Assembly (NCBI RefSeq): GCF_029714285.1
Contig: NZ_CP121663.1
Coordinates: 310,001-374,000 of the forward strand
Direction of reading: 5' to 3'
From: Rhizobium sp. CB3090
GTDB lineage: Bacteria; Pseudomonadota; Alphaproteobacteria; Rhizobiales; Rhizobiaceae
DNA: 64,000 nt
In this document: in pieces, positions 37,745 to 46,517 of the stretch
Layout of the letters: the number at the start of each line of letters is the position of its first letter
How positions within the stretch are numbered: the first letter of the stretch is position 1
Notes under the pieces: model-generated
What the model saw: the letters and a program-made list of their open reading frames with translations, nothing else
The model's database searches: none
Told to the model about the DNA's origin: nothing
Translations under genes and position numbers: made by a program

Positions 37745-40360
37745 ATGACAATCATTTCCTCTTTGTCCGCCAGTGTGATCCGGTCTCTTTCCACTGACAC
37801 GATAGCGTCTCTGAGCACGGAAGAGGTCGCCGCGCTGAGCACGAGCGCAATCAATGCGCTAACCTCAGCCCAGATCGCCGCGTTGGATACCGAGGACGTT
37901 GCTGTCCTTAGCTCGAAGCAAATGAACGCCATATCGGCGAGCGCCATTGTGGGCTTGGGGCTGGACCAACTGGCTGTTCTATCGTCGGTCCAGATCGGAG
38001 GGCTCTCCACGGTCGATGTGAAACGTCTGACCACCACTCAGATCGCGGGGCTATCGACGACGCAGATCGCGTCGCTGTCGACGACGCAGATCGCCGCTCT
38101 CTCTGCCTCAGAGGTCGGCGCCCTGTCGACGGAAGATATCGCGGCGCTGTCGAGCAGCCAAATCGGAGCCGTCAGCGCGGCCGCTCTGTCAAAGCTCTCC
38201 ACTGACAATATCGCGTTGCTCACCACCAGCACGGTCGCCAGCTTGACGACGGCGCAGGTGGCTGCGCTGACGACTAGCCAGATCGCGGCGCTGACGACCG
38301 AACAGATCGATGTCTTGAGTTCCACGCAGATCAGTGCTTTGAGCGCGAAGCAGGTTGCGGCTCTGGGCGCCGACGGCGTGGCCGCACTCTCGACCGCACA
38401 AATCGCGGCGCTGAAGTCTACCTCGGTCGCGGGGCTGACCACCGATGAGATCGCGGCGCTGTCGACGACGCAGATCGGTTCATTGACCACAACGCAGATC
38501 GCCGCTCTGTCTGCTACGGAGGTCGGTGCCCTGTCGACGGCGGATATCGCGGCACTGTCGAGCAGCCAAATCGGAGCCATCAGCGCGTCGGTCCTATCAA
38601 AGCTTTCCACTGCTAATGTCGCGTTGCTCACCACCAGCACGATTGCCGCCTTGAAGACGACGCAGATCGCAGCGCTGACGACCAGCCAGATCGCAGCGCT
38701 GACGACCGTTCAGATCGACGCCTTGAGCTCCACGCAGATCGGCGCTTTGAGCCTGAAACAGGTTGCGGCTTTGGGCACCGATGGCGTGGCCGCACTCTCG
38801 ACCGCGCAAATCGCGGCGCTGAAGACCACTTCAATCGCCGGGCTGACCACCGATGAGATCGCGGCATTGTCGACGACGCAGATCGGTTCATTGACGACCA
38901 CCCAAATCGCCGCTCTGTCTGCTACGGAGGTCGGTGCCCTTTCGTCCGCCGATATCGCGGCGCTGTCGACCACCCAAATCGGAGCCATCAGCGCGTCGGC
39001 CCTATCGAAGCTTTCCACCGATAATATCGCATTGCTCGCCACCGGCACGGTCGCCGCTTTGAAGACGGCTCAGATCGCAGCGCTGACGACCAGCCAGATT
39101 GCTGCACTGACGACTAACCAGATTGACGTTTTGAGTTCCACGCAGATCAGTGCCTTGAGTGCGAAGCAGGTTGCGGCTTTGGGCACTGACGCCGTGGCTA
39201 CGCTTTCGACCACGCAAATCGCCGCGCTGAAGTCTACCTCGATCACCGGTCTGACCACCGATGAGATTGCGGCGCTGTCCACAACACAGATCGGTTCATT
39301 GACGACGACGCAGATCGCCGCTCTATCTGCTACAGAGGTCGGCGCCTTGTCGTCGAAGGACATTGCGGCGCTGTCGAGCAGCCAAATCGGGGCCATCAGC
39401 GCGTCGGTGCTATCGAAGCTTTCCACCGATAATGTCGCATTGCTCACCACCAGCACGGTCGCAGGCCTGACGACGACGCAGATCGCTGCGCTGACGACCA
39501 GCCAGATCGCTGCACTGACGACCAGTCAGATCGATGTCTTGAGTTCCACGCAGATCAGTGCTTTGAGCGCGAAGCAGGTTGCGGCTCTGGGCACCGACGG
39601 CGTGGCCGCGCTCTCGACCGCACAAATCGCTGCGCTGAAGACCGCTTCGATCACCGGGCTGACCACCAGTGAGATCGCGGCGCTGTCGACGACGCAGATC
39701 GACGCATTGACCACGACGCAGATCGCCGCTCTCTCTGCTACGGAGGTCGGCGCCCTGTCGACGACGGATATTGCGGCACTGTCGAGCAGCCAGATCGGAG
39801 CCATCAGCGCGACCGCCCTGTCGAAGCTCTCCACTGCTAGCGTCGCGCTGCTCACCACCGGCACGATTTCCGCCTTGAAGACGACGCAGATCGCAGCGCT
39901 GACATCCAGTCAGATTGCTGCGCTGACGACCGCTCAGATCGACGTCTTGAGCTCCACGCAGATCGGCGCTTTGAGCCTGAAGCAGGTCGCAGCTCTGAGC
40001 ACCATCGCCGTGGCCGCACTCTCGACCGCGCAGATCGCCTCGCTGAAGTCTGCCTCGATCGCGGCGCTGACCAGCAGCCAGATTGCCGCGCTATCGACGG
40101 CGCAGATCGGTTCGTTAACCACGGCGCAGATCGCGGCGCTGACCTCGGCAGAGATCGGCGCCCTGTCGTCAAAGGATATCGAGACGTTGTCGACCTCTCA
40201 GATCGAAGCGATTGGCACCCGAGGCCTGGCGGGACTGTCGACTTATGATATTTCCATCCTATCCAGCGAGCAATTGAACGCTATCACGACAGCCCAGGCG
40301 GCGGCGTTGGACGCGGCGCAAGTCGAGGCGATCATTGCTGCCTATGCTGCGTTTAGCTAA
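37745..40360 (+). CDS. Giant octapeptide-repeat protein (108 tandem octads)
   Basis: An 871-residue protein built, after five N-terminal residues, of 108 consecutive octads with no insertion or deletion, plus a final Phe-Ser. The octad consensus is A-L-S/T-T-x-Q/E/D-I/V-A/G. Octads are grouped in super-repeats of 17 (136 residues, 408 bp): five clear copies start at 38192, 38600, 39008, 39416 and 39824, and a more diverged sixth precedes them. There is no Cys, Trp, His or Pro, and aromatic residues occur only in the last 42 residues. No signal peptide, membrane segment or anchor is visible; the last 40 residues are less regular and Ala-rich and might be a type I secretion signal. The Ser-x-x-Gln/Glu spacing could cap short helices, or the array could be a beta solenoid. 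I do not recognise a characterised family. The ATG at 37745 is preferred over a TTG at 37730. Confidence 0.85.
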   Translation: MTIISSLSASVIRSLSTDTIASLSTEEVAALSTSAINALTSAQIAALDTEDVAVLSSKQMNAISASAIVGLGLDQLAVLSSVQIGGLSTVDVKRLTTTQIAGLSTTQIASLSTTQIAALSASEVGALSTEDIAALSSSQIGAVSAAALSKLSTDNIALLTTSTVASLTTAQVAALTTSQIAALTTEQIDVLSSTQISALSAKQVAALGADGVAALSTAQIAALKSTSVAGLTTDEIAALSTTQIGSLTTTQIAALSATEVGALSTADIAALSSSQIGAISASVLSKLSTANVALLTTSTIAALKTTQIAALTTSQIAALTTVQIDALSSTQIGALSLKQVAALGTDGVAALSTAQIAALKTTSIAGLTTDEIAALSTTQIGSLTTTQIAALSATEVGALSSADIAALSTTQIGAISASALSKLSTDNIALLATGTVAALKTAQIAALTTSQIAALTTNQIDVLSSTQISALSAKQVAALGTDAVATLSTTQIAALKSTSITGLTTDEIAALSTTQIGSLTTTQIAALSATEVGALSSKDIAALSSSQIGAISASVLSKLSTDNVALLTTSTVAGLTTTQIAALTTSQIAALTTSQIDVLSSTQISALSAKQVAALGTDGVAALSTAQIAALKTASITGLTTSEIAALSTTQIDALTTTQIAALSATEVGALSTTDIAALSSSQIGAISATALSKLSTASVALLTTGTISALKTTQIAALTSSQIAALTTAQIDVLSSTQIGALSLKQVAALSTIAVAALSTAQIASLKSASIAALTSSQIAALSTAQIGSLTTAQIAALTSAEIGALSSKDIETLSTSQIEAIGTRGLAGLSTYDISILSSEQLNAITTAQAAALDAAQVEAIIAAYAAFS
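38192..40231 (+). repeat. Five 408-bp tandem super-repeats inside the octad gene
   Basis: The codon for the Lys that starts each unit falls at 38192, 38600, 39008, 39416 and 39824, exactly 408 bp apart each time. Within units the DNA is highly similar with many synonymous changes, pointing to duplication followed by purifying selection on the octad pattern. The exact phasing also means unequal recombination could add or remove whole units. Confidence 0.9.
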
Positions 40361-40624
40361 CTACGGCGCCTGTGATGATGGAGTCGTTTGCGCAGACTCT
40401 TTCGTGATGCCGACTGGCCGGTTCAACCACCATCAAGGCGACGACGTTGAAGGATTGGAGAAATCGCCTTGCGGATATTCCAATAGGAACGCCGCCCTTT
40501 CGATCACGTCTTTATGCAAGCAGTAATCAGGCGAGTGGTGACCATGGACGAACCACTCTGAAGTGCAACATAAAATTAGTATTGTAAATCTATCCTGCCC
40601 GAACTGGTTGGGGAGTTCGTCGTG

Positions 40625-41848
40625 ATGGATGCGCAAACATGGGTCACCAGGCAGCAGGATGGCCTTCTCGATGTCGCCTTGGATAACATGCCCCATGGGC
40701 TTTGCATGTTTTCCGCTGATAAGAAGCTGATTTTGTGCAATTTTTCCTATGCACATATGTACAAGCTGCGGGGGGATCTGACCGTCGCGGGGACGCCGCT
40801 GTCTGCCATACTCGACTATCGTGCCAGCCTCGGCAACGGGCCGCTTCATGCAGCCACATATTTCGATGTGGTAGGATTGGCGGCCCAGAAGGGCGGCAGG
40901 GCCAGCCAGGACATTACGCTTCAGGACGGACGAGTGGTACGCATCACCCATAGTTCGATGGAGGATGGCCGCTATGTTGCAACCCACGAAGATATCACCG
41001 AGAGCATCCGAAACGCCGAAGCGCTCGTCAGACATAAGGATACACTCGAAGCGACCGTGGCTTTGAGAACGAAGGAAGTCGAAGAACAGGCACGAGAATT
41101 GGAACGACTTCTGGCGCAGGAACGAAACATCAATGAATTGCAGCGCCAATTCGTTGCGCTGGCATCGCACGAATTTCGCACGCCGCTAGCGATCATCGAT
41201 GGGGCGGCTCAACGTCTGTTACGCACAAAAGGCGAGATCTCGCTTCAGTTTGTTCGAGACAAGGCCGAACAAATACGGTCGTCGGTCCTCAGAATCGTCG
41301 ATTTGATGGAAAGCATTCTTGCGGCAAGCCGGATGGACAACGGCACAATTCAAATTCGACATGAGCGATTTCCGCTGAGAGCGATGATCGAATCTTGTTG
41401 TCACCGTCAATCGACGATCACCAAGTCACACCGCATCCTAAGCGATATCGATTCCCTGCCTGAATATATCGAGGCCGACAAATTTGCGCTTGAGCAGGTG
41501 TTCTCGAATCTCCTGTCGAATGCAGCCAAGTATGCTCCCAATCAACCCGACATCCATGTTTCCGGATGGCAGGTGGGCGACGCGGTCAAAATCGTCGTGC
41601 GGGACAACGGCGTCGGTATCGATGCCGAGGATGTGCCCAAGATCTTTCAGCGATATTTTCGCGCGCGGACGTCCACCGGCATCCCAGGCACAGGCCTTGG
41701 TCTGTACCTGGTCAAGCAGATTGTAGATTTGCATAGTGGGTCGATCGAGATCGAGAGCAAAAAAGGCAAGGGCACCTCGCTGATCATCACGCTTCCGATT
41801 TCACTGAAAGCCTCTCCGCCATCCACAGACCGCACCAACGTTGCGTGA
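40625..41848 (+). CDS. PAS-domain sensor histidine kinase
   Basis: A 407-residue soluble kinase with no membrane segment. A PAS domain covers about residues 12-125 (ALDNMPHGLCMFSADKKLIL and a C-terminal THEDITES) and a coiled coil follows at about 130-175. The HisKA phospho-acceptor is His182 in ALASHEFRTPL. The ATPase domain has Asn299 (LLSNAAKYAP), DNGVGID at 327-333 and GTGLGL at 355-360. It should sense a cytoplasmic cue, perhaps a small ligand or redox state. It is followed 22 bp later by a single-domain response regulator, its likely partner. The start could be the GTG at 40622 or the ATG at 40625. It lies 264 bp after the octad-repeat gene on the same strand. Confidence 0.9.
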   Translation: MDAQTWVTRQQDGLLDVALDNMPHGLCMFSADKKLILCNFSYAHMYKLRGDLTVAGTPLSAILDYRASLGNGPLHAATYFDVVGLAAQKGGRASQDITLQDGRVVRITHSSMEDGRYVATHEDITESIRNAEALVRHKDTLEATVALRTKEVEEQARELERLLAQERNINELQRQFVALASHEFRTPLAIIDGAAQRLLRTKGEISLQFVRDKAEQIRSSVLRIVDLMESILAASRMDNGTIQIRHERFPLRAMIESCCHRQSTITKSHRILSDIDSLPEYIEADKFALEQVFSNLLSNAAKYAPNQPDIHVSGWQVGDAVKIVVRDNGVGIDAEDVPKIFQRYFRARTSTGIPGTGLGLYLVKQIVDLHSGSIEIESKKGKGTSLIITLPISLKASPPSTDRTNVA

Positions 41849-41870
41849 TCATGACAAGGGTAAAATAATA

Positions 41871-42272
41871 ATGACGACTGTTCTATGCATTGACGACGAG
41901 GCGGAAATCAGGGGCCTGATCGTTGAAGAATTGGCGGAGGCAGGCTTTACGACGCTCGAAGCGTCGAATGGCCGTGAGGGCTTGGAAATCCTGGTATCGA
42001 AATGGCCGGATATCGTCATTTGTGACATCACCATGCCGGAAATGGATGGCCATCAGTTGCTGGCGGAAATTCAGATCAACTATCCCGAACTTGCCAATGT
42101 CCCATTCATATTCCTAACGGCGATGACCGATAAGCAGAACGTGGTCATGGGCTTGCGAGCGGGTGCTGCCGACTATCTGACCAAGCCTATCGATTTTGAA
42201 ATTCTACTGGCAAAAATCGAAGGCTGTGTCGCGCGCATTCAAAGCGATATCCGAAACAATCGAGCGTTTTGA
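41871..42272 (+). CDS. Single-domain response regulator (CheY-like)
   Basis: A 133-residue receiver with the full phosphorylation site: Asp8-Asp9 acid pocket, phospho-acceptor Asp52 in VICDITMPEMDG, Thr83 in FLTAMTD and Lys105 in YLTKPIDF. No DNA-binding or enzymatic output domain follows, so it must act by protein contact or in a phosphorelay. The ATG at 41871 has an AAGGGTAAAATAATA leader. It is probably cotranscribed with the PAS kinase. A hairpin terminator lies just downstream. Confidence 0.92.
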   Translation: MTTVLCIDDEAEIRGLIVEELAEAGFTTLEASNGREGLEILVSKWPDIVICDITMPEMDGHQLLAEIQINYPELANVPFIFLTAMTDKQNVVMGLRAGAADYLTKPIDFEILLAKIEGCVARIQSDIRNNRAF

Positions 42273-42286
42273 TCAATTTGGACCGC

Positions 42287-42321
42287 ATTTCCGCCCCTAA
42301 ATTGGGGGGCGGAAATTTTGT
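42287..42321 (+). terminator. Terminator between response regulator and LysR gene
   Basis: A hairpin with arms ATTTCCGCCCC and GGGGCGGAAAT (42288-42316, short AT loop) is followed by TTTTG. It lies 15 bp after the regulator stop and directly before the end of the convergent LysR gene, so it may serve both strands. Confidence 0.75.
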
Positions 42322-43239
42322 TCACGTTTCCCGTTCGGTTGCCCCCGAACAAAGTTTTTTCCTTGAGGCGAGGAAATCGATGAAGGTGCGAACCTTGGCG
42401 GAAAGATATTTTCTGCTGGGATAGACCGCGTGCAGGGTCGCGGTGAATTTCGCCTCTTCGGCCAGAACCGTCTCCAGCCTGCCTTCGGCGACGTCGGTTT
42501 GGGTCATCCATACCGGCAGGAAGACGAGGCCCATGCCTTCGAGCGCTGCCAAATGCAGCATGCTCTCGTTTTCGCTTTGCATGACGGGCCGAAGGTTCAC
42601 CGTTGCGGGACCTTCCGCTCCGTCGATGGTTATGCTGCCGCTGGCATTCATGCCGCTGTAGGCCAGCAGCGAGTGACCGTTGAGATCGGCCATCCGGGTC
42701 GGACGGCCGGTGCGCGACAGATAGGCGGGCGATCCGACGAGCTGAAAGGTGACCTTCATCAGCGGGCGCGCAACGAGGCTGGGATCCAGCCGTTCGGGAG
42801 CCGTCGCGCGCAGGGCCAGATCAAATCCCTCGTCCACGAGATTGACGATCCGGCCGCTCAGATCCATGTCGAAGCGCACGTCGGGATAGCGTTGATGATA
42901 TTCGGCAAAGGTTTGGGCGATGAGAGTATTGGCAATCCAGACCGGAGCGCTGAGCTTCAGAACCCCGCGTGGCATGACGGTGACGTTGCTGACGGCGGCC
43001 TCCACCTCGTCCAGTCCGTCGAGCATTTGTTTGGCCTGGTTGAAGTAGAGCGTGCCGGTTTCGGTCATGCTGACATGGCGGCTGCTTCGGTTCAGCAGCC
43101 GGGTTCCGAGCCGGTTTTCCAAGTGCATAACGTGCTTGCTGGTCATGGCCGGCGAAAGGCCAAGGCGCTCTGCGGCCGCCGTGAAGCTCCTAAGCTCGGC
43201 AACCGTGCAAAAGACTCGCAGACTCGTCAAACTATCCAT
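42322..43239 (-). CDS. LysR-family transcriptional regulator
   Basis: A 305-residue LTTR. The winged helix occupies residues 1-60 (LRVFCTVAELRSFTAAAERLGLSPAMTSKHVMHLE), and a periplasmic-binding-like effector domain covers about 90-295. The subfamily signature PRGVLKLSAPVWIA resembles the CrgA/QseD type, whose members respond to quinones or aromatic compounds. It is transcribed away from the dioxygenase-DoxX pair, with 144 bp between starts, the usual arrangement for a regulator and its target. Confidence 0.92.
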   Translation of the reverse strand: MDSLTSLRVFCTVAELRSFTAAAERLGLSPAMTSKHVMHLENRLGTRLLNRSSRHVSMTETGTLYFNQAKQMLDGLDEVEAAVSNVTVMPRGVLKLSAPVWIANTLIAQTFAEYHQRYPDVRFDMDLSGRIVNLVDEGFDLALRATAPERLDPSLVARPLMKVTFQLVGSPAYLSRTGRPTRMADLNGHSLLAYSGMNASGSITIDGAEGPATVNLRPVMQSENESMLHLAALEGMGLVFLPVWMTQTDVAEGRLETVLAEEAKFTATLHAVYPSRKYLSAKVRTFIDFLASRKKLCSGATERET

Positions 43240-43383
43240 GGATCATCAACGTATAGGAAATGTTTCTTCAATATAAGCCGCATTGATCAACATTTATGAA
43301 AAGCTCACATTGCGCGCAGGAACACGGGCAAAGCTCGTTTTCTCCCCGATTTCGCACCCGTTGGCTGGTGCGGCTCAACAAGG

Positions 43384-44232
43384 ATGCTACAGGTGAGCAA
43401 ATTTCGGCTTCCGACCTATTTCGTCAGTCACGGCGGCGGCCCCTGGCCGTATATCACCGACGGTTTCCGCCGCAACTTTGATAAACTCGAGCAATCTCTG
43501 ATCGGGATGCGGGCGGAACTCGCCAATGCGCCAAAGGCGGTGCTGGTGATCTCCGGCCATTGGGAAGAACAGGGCTTTGCCATCTCCTCCGGCGCGAAAC
43601 CGGGAATGGTCTACGACTATCACGGCTTTCCCGAATACCTCTATCATATCAAATATGGCGCGCCCGGTTCGCCGGAGCTTGCTAAGCGTGTTCAGGACCT
43701 TCTGCATGTGCGCGGAATCGATGCCAACCTCGATCCGACGCGCGGTTTCGACCATGGCACGTTCAGCATCATGAAGCCGCTTTACCCCGACGAGGACATT
43801 CCGCTGGTTCAGCTTTCCTTGGATGTGGGGTACGATCCGGCCCTGCATCTCGAGGTAGGGCGGGCCCTGGCGCCATTACGCGACGAGGGTGTGCTGATCA
43901 TTGGCAGCGGCCTCAGCTATCACAACCTCAGGGAAATCAGGGGAACCAGCGGCTACGAGCCATCCCGCCAGTTTGACGCCTGGCTCCAGCAGACGCTGGT
44001 CCATTCGTCTCCGTATGAGCGCGCCGAGCGGCTGCTCGAATGGGAGCAAGCCCCCTCCGCCCGCGCCGCGCATCCGCGCGAGGATCATCTCATTCCGCTG
44101 ATGGTGGTGGTCGGCGCGGCGAGGGACGAACCGGGTGCCGTCACCTACCATCAGACCGATTTCGCAGGCGGCATTACCGCCTCCAGCTTCCGCTTCGGCA
44201 ACGTGCCCGAAATCCCTTCATCCGGACAATGA
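43384..44232 (+). CDS. Class III extradiol ring-cleavage dioxygenase (DODA/YgiD type)
   Basis: A 282-residue member of the LigB superfamily. Likely metal ligands are His near residue 11 (FVSHGGGPWP), His in VLVISGHWEEQG and His in the GFDHGTFSIMKPLYP block; the late DHLIPLMVVVGAA segment supplies another conserved His. E. coli YgiD and plant DODA cleave DOPA-like catechols. The gene is divergent from a LysR regulator and followed by a DoxX gene, a set often tied to quinone or aromatic stress. The actual substrate is unknown. Confidence 0.9.
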   Translation: MLQVSKFRLPTYFVSHGGGPWPYITDGFRRNFDKLEQSLIGMRAELANAPKAVLVISGHWEEQGFAISSGAKPGMVYDYHGFPEYLYHIKYGAPGSPELAKRVQDLLHVRGIDANLDPTRGFDHGTFSIMKPLYPDEDIPLVQLSLDVGYDPALHLEVGRALAPLRDEGVLIIGSGLSYHNLREIRGTSGYEPSRQFDAWLQQTLVHSSPYERAERLLEWEQAPSARAAHPREDHLIPLMVVVGAARDEPGAVTYHQTDFAGGITASSFRFGNVPEIPSSGQ

Positions 44233-44287
44233 GCGACGATCCGTCGAAGCCGTTTGAACGTATCAACAGCCAAACAGGAGTAATGCC

Positions 44288-44710
44288 ATGCCGAACACAA
44301 CCAAGTGGACGCCTCATGTCCTCGCAATCTTGCGAATCGTGACCGCCTTGCTGTTCCTTGAACATGCCACGATGAAATTCTTCCAGTTCCCAGCCGCCAT
44401 CCCCGGCGTACCCTATCCGCTGCCTGCCATCATGCTGGTCGCCGGCGCTATCGAAATCGTGACCGGATTGCTGATAACAGCCGGGTTTTACACCCGCATC
44501 GCGGCTTTCATCGCTTCGGGCGAGATGGCCGCCGCTTACTGGATGGCTCACGCGCCGCAAGGCTTCTGGCCGGCACTCAACATGGGCGAGGCCGCCATCA
44601 TGTTCTGCTTTATCTTCCTCTATATCGCCTTCGCCGGTCCGGGCAGTTGGGCACTCGACAATGTCCTGCGCTCGTCCACGAGGCAGGTATCGCTTACCGA
44701 AGGCGCATAG
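44288..44710 (+). CDS. DoxX-family membrane protein
   Basis: A 140-residue protein with four membrane helices. The family block LRIVTALLFLEHATMKFF is near the N-terminus, and GAIEIVTGLLITAGFYTRIAA follows. An ACAGGAG ribosome-binding site precedes the ATG. DoxX proteins often accompany oxidoreductases and redox-stress genes and may handle quinones or electron transfer. It is likely cotranscribed with the dioxygenase 55 bp upstream. Confidence 0.9.
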   Translation: MPNTTKWTPHVLAILRIVTALLFLEHATMKFFQFPAAIPGVPYPLPAIMLVAGAIEIVTGLLITAGFYTRIAAFIASGEMAAAYWMAHAPQGFWPALNMGEAAIMFCFIFLYIAFAGPGSWALDNVLRSSTRQVSLTEGA

Positions 44711-44772
44711 AGCCAATGCGCTCCCGTCACGCCACGGGAGCGCATCACCGGCCGGTGGTCCGGCCGCCCTTA

Positions 44773-44985
44773 CCGGAAAGCCCCGGCTTCGACTACGCGA
44801 TCAGTGCTGCGGCACCCGTAGCCGAAAACCTCATCGCTCATGCTCGCGACGGCGGCCAGGTCACGAGCATCGTTCCGGTGCCGGAGGGCGCCAAGAGGGA
44901 TGGTCGCGTGATCATTCATGAACTCCGACGCCGCAGCACTCTTCCGGCCTTCTCCGCCTGCCGGCCTCACTATCGAGGCTGCTAA
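44773..44985 (+). pseudogene. Remnant of an MDR-type NADP-dependent oxidoreductase (C-terminal fragment)
   Basis: In one frame the translation contains FDYAISAAAPVAENLIAHA followed by DGGQVTSIVPVPEGAKRDGR, which matches the end of zinc-less quinone-reductase-type dehydrogenases. There is no N-terminal catalytic domain, no start or ribosome-binding site, and the frame reads through from within doxX. I interpret it as a decayed gene once part of the LysR-regulated set. Confidence 0.6.
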
Positions 44986-45118
44986 TTATCCAAATTGCGC
45001 GATTGAAGCCAGGTTGCGCAATATACGCGCAGTTGTGGTCATCTTGGCATCCGAAATCAACACTGTGTTTATCTCTTGCGCGTGTTTTGCCGGTCATTTC
45101 TTGAACGATTGGTGAAGC

Positions 45119-46390
45119 ATGCGCATTTCGAAGTTTGATAGGTTCCCACCCTTTGGACGTCTCATCATCATTCTCTCCCGGAATTTTGCAGCCGACAAAG
45201 CAGGGAATTTTGGAATCCTCACCGCTTTGATGGTGGTCTTCCTGGCGGCAGCCGCCGGAGGCTCTGTCGATTTCGGTCGCGCCTACCTTCTGCGGGTCGA
45301 TTTGCAGGAAAGGCTTGATGCGGCAGTTCTTGCCGGGGCAAAGGTTGCGCAGTCTCAACAAATTGCCGAAGCGCAGACGTTTTTTCAGGACAGCATTTCC
45401 TCTCTCTCGGAATACTCCCCTTCGGCGACATTCGCGATTAATTCCGACGGCACCATTTCCGGTAACGTGACCGCGTCACTCTCGACATCGCTTCTCGGCG
45501 TGGTCGGGGTCAATCGAGTGCCAGTCACCGTTCACTCTGCCGCAATTGCCGCATCATCCGATCCCGTCTCCAACGGTGCTCCTTGCATCCTCCTCCTTGA
45601 TGCCGGCCAGAATGCGCTTTACGTCAATTCGGGCGCAGGAATCCAAAAAACGTCATGTGAGATGCACGTTCAGTCGGCCGCCTATCCAGCCGCTACTTTC
45701 ACGGATGGCGGCAACGGATTGAAGCTCGCGCGCATCTGTATCAAGGGTTCCCAGGTCTCCTACAATAATCAGCTTAATCCGGTGGTGGAGAAAAATTGCG
45801 CGGTTGCGGACGATCCTTTTGCGGGCACGCTCCCGGCGGTGAGTTCGCTCGGTTGCGACCAGCAATTGGGCGGACATCTGCCGGACAATAAGGCGGTCGA
45901 CAAGCTCACACCGGGGATCTACTGCAACGGCCTTAGCGCAAATGGTTCACCGCGAATTGAACTGGCCCCAGGTCTCTACGTGATCAAGAATGGAGATTGG
46001 TTCTTCAATTCCGGAACCACGTTGGTCGGCGACGACGTGACGCTCTATTTCGCCGATACGTCCAAGATATTCTTCAACGGCAATGTGAATATCGATCTGT
46101 CCGCGCCCACGGATGGAAAATACAAGGATATCTTGATCTTCGAGCAAGCCGGCTTGCAGAAGACCGACATGCTCTTCAACGGCAACCAGAATGCCATACT
46201 GAACGGCATTATCTATTTGCCCAGCCGAAATGCTCACTTCAACTCCACCTTTGCGATGAATAACGACCGCACGGCGATCGTCCTCGACGACTTGAGCCTC
46301 GACGGCACCAACTGGAACCTGACGCCATTGGCGGGCACGAGTGGATCATCGGCAAGCAGCGGAAGTGCATCGCCGCGGTTGGTTCAATAG
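45119..46390 (+). CDS. TadG-like pilus assembly/surface protein
   Basis: A 423-residue protein. Residues about 25-75 form the Tad_N/TadE-type region with one membrane helix (GNFGILTALMVVFLAAAAGGSVDFGRAYLLR). The following segment, QERLDAAVLAGAKVAQ, is typical of TadG proteins of rhizobia. The rest is extracytoplasmic, with about seven cysteines and a beta-rich C-terminal half (IELAPGLYVIKNGDW, VTLYFADTSKIFFNGNVNIDL) that resembles a right-handed beta-helix. TadG proteins help assemble Flp/Tad pili. No other tad or cpa gene lies nearby, so this is an orphan and may have another surface role. Confidence 0.8.
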   Translation: MRISKFDRFPPFGRLIIILSRNFAADKAGNFGILTALMVVFLAAAAGGSVDFGRAYLLRVDLQERLDAAVLAGAKVAQSQQIAEAQTFFQDSISSLSEYSPSATFAINSDGTISGNVTASLSTSLLGVVGVNRVPVTVHSAAIAASSDPVSNGAPCILLLDAGQNALYVNSGAGIQKTSCEMHVQSAAYPAATFTDGGNGLKLARICIKGSQVSYNNQLNPVVEKNCAVADDPFAGTLPAVSSLGCDQQLGGHLPDNKAVDKLTPGIYCNGLSANGSPRIELAPGLYVIKNGDWFFNSGTTLVGDDVTLYFADTSKIFFNGNVNIDLSAPTDGKYKDILIFEQAGLQKTDMLFNGNQNAILNGIIYLPSRNAHFNSTFAMNNDRTAIVLDDLSLDGTNWNLTPLAGTSGSSASSGSASPRLVQ

Positions 46391-46517
46391 CCGTCAGCAC
46401 AGTCGTTGCGGAAGGAGGCGGACAAGGCCGCCATGTCGGCTACGGCGAAATCCGGGCCTATCTCAATGCCCGGTTCTACGAAACTCCGCGCGCGAGTCGG
46501 ACATCACATGCCAGTCC

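Noticed and set aside
38038..40172. Several long minus-strand frames opposite the octad gene
   Set aside because: They arise from the repeat composition and switch frame between units. Only the plus frame is continuous for 871 codons with a regular residue pattern.
38192..40231. Tandem repeats considered as a CRISPR or satellite array
   Set aside because: Units are 408 bp, have no spacers and lie wholly within one reading frame, so this is a protein repeat.
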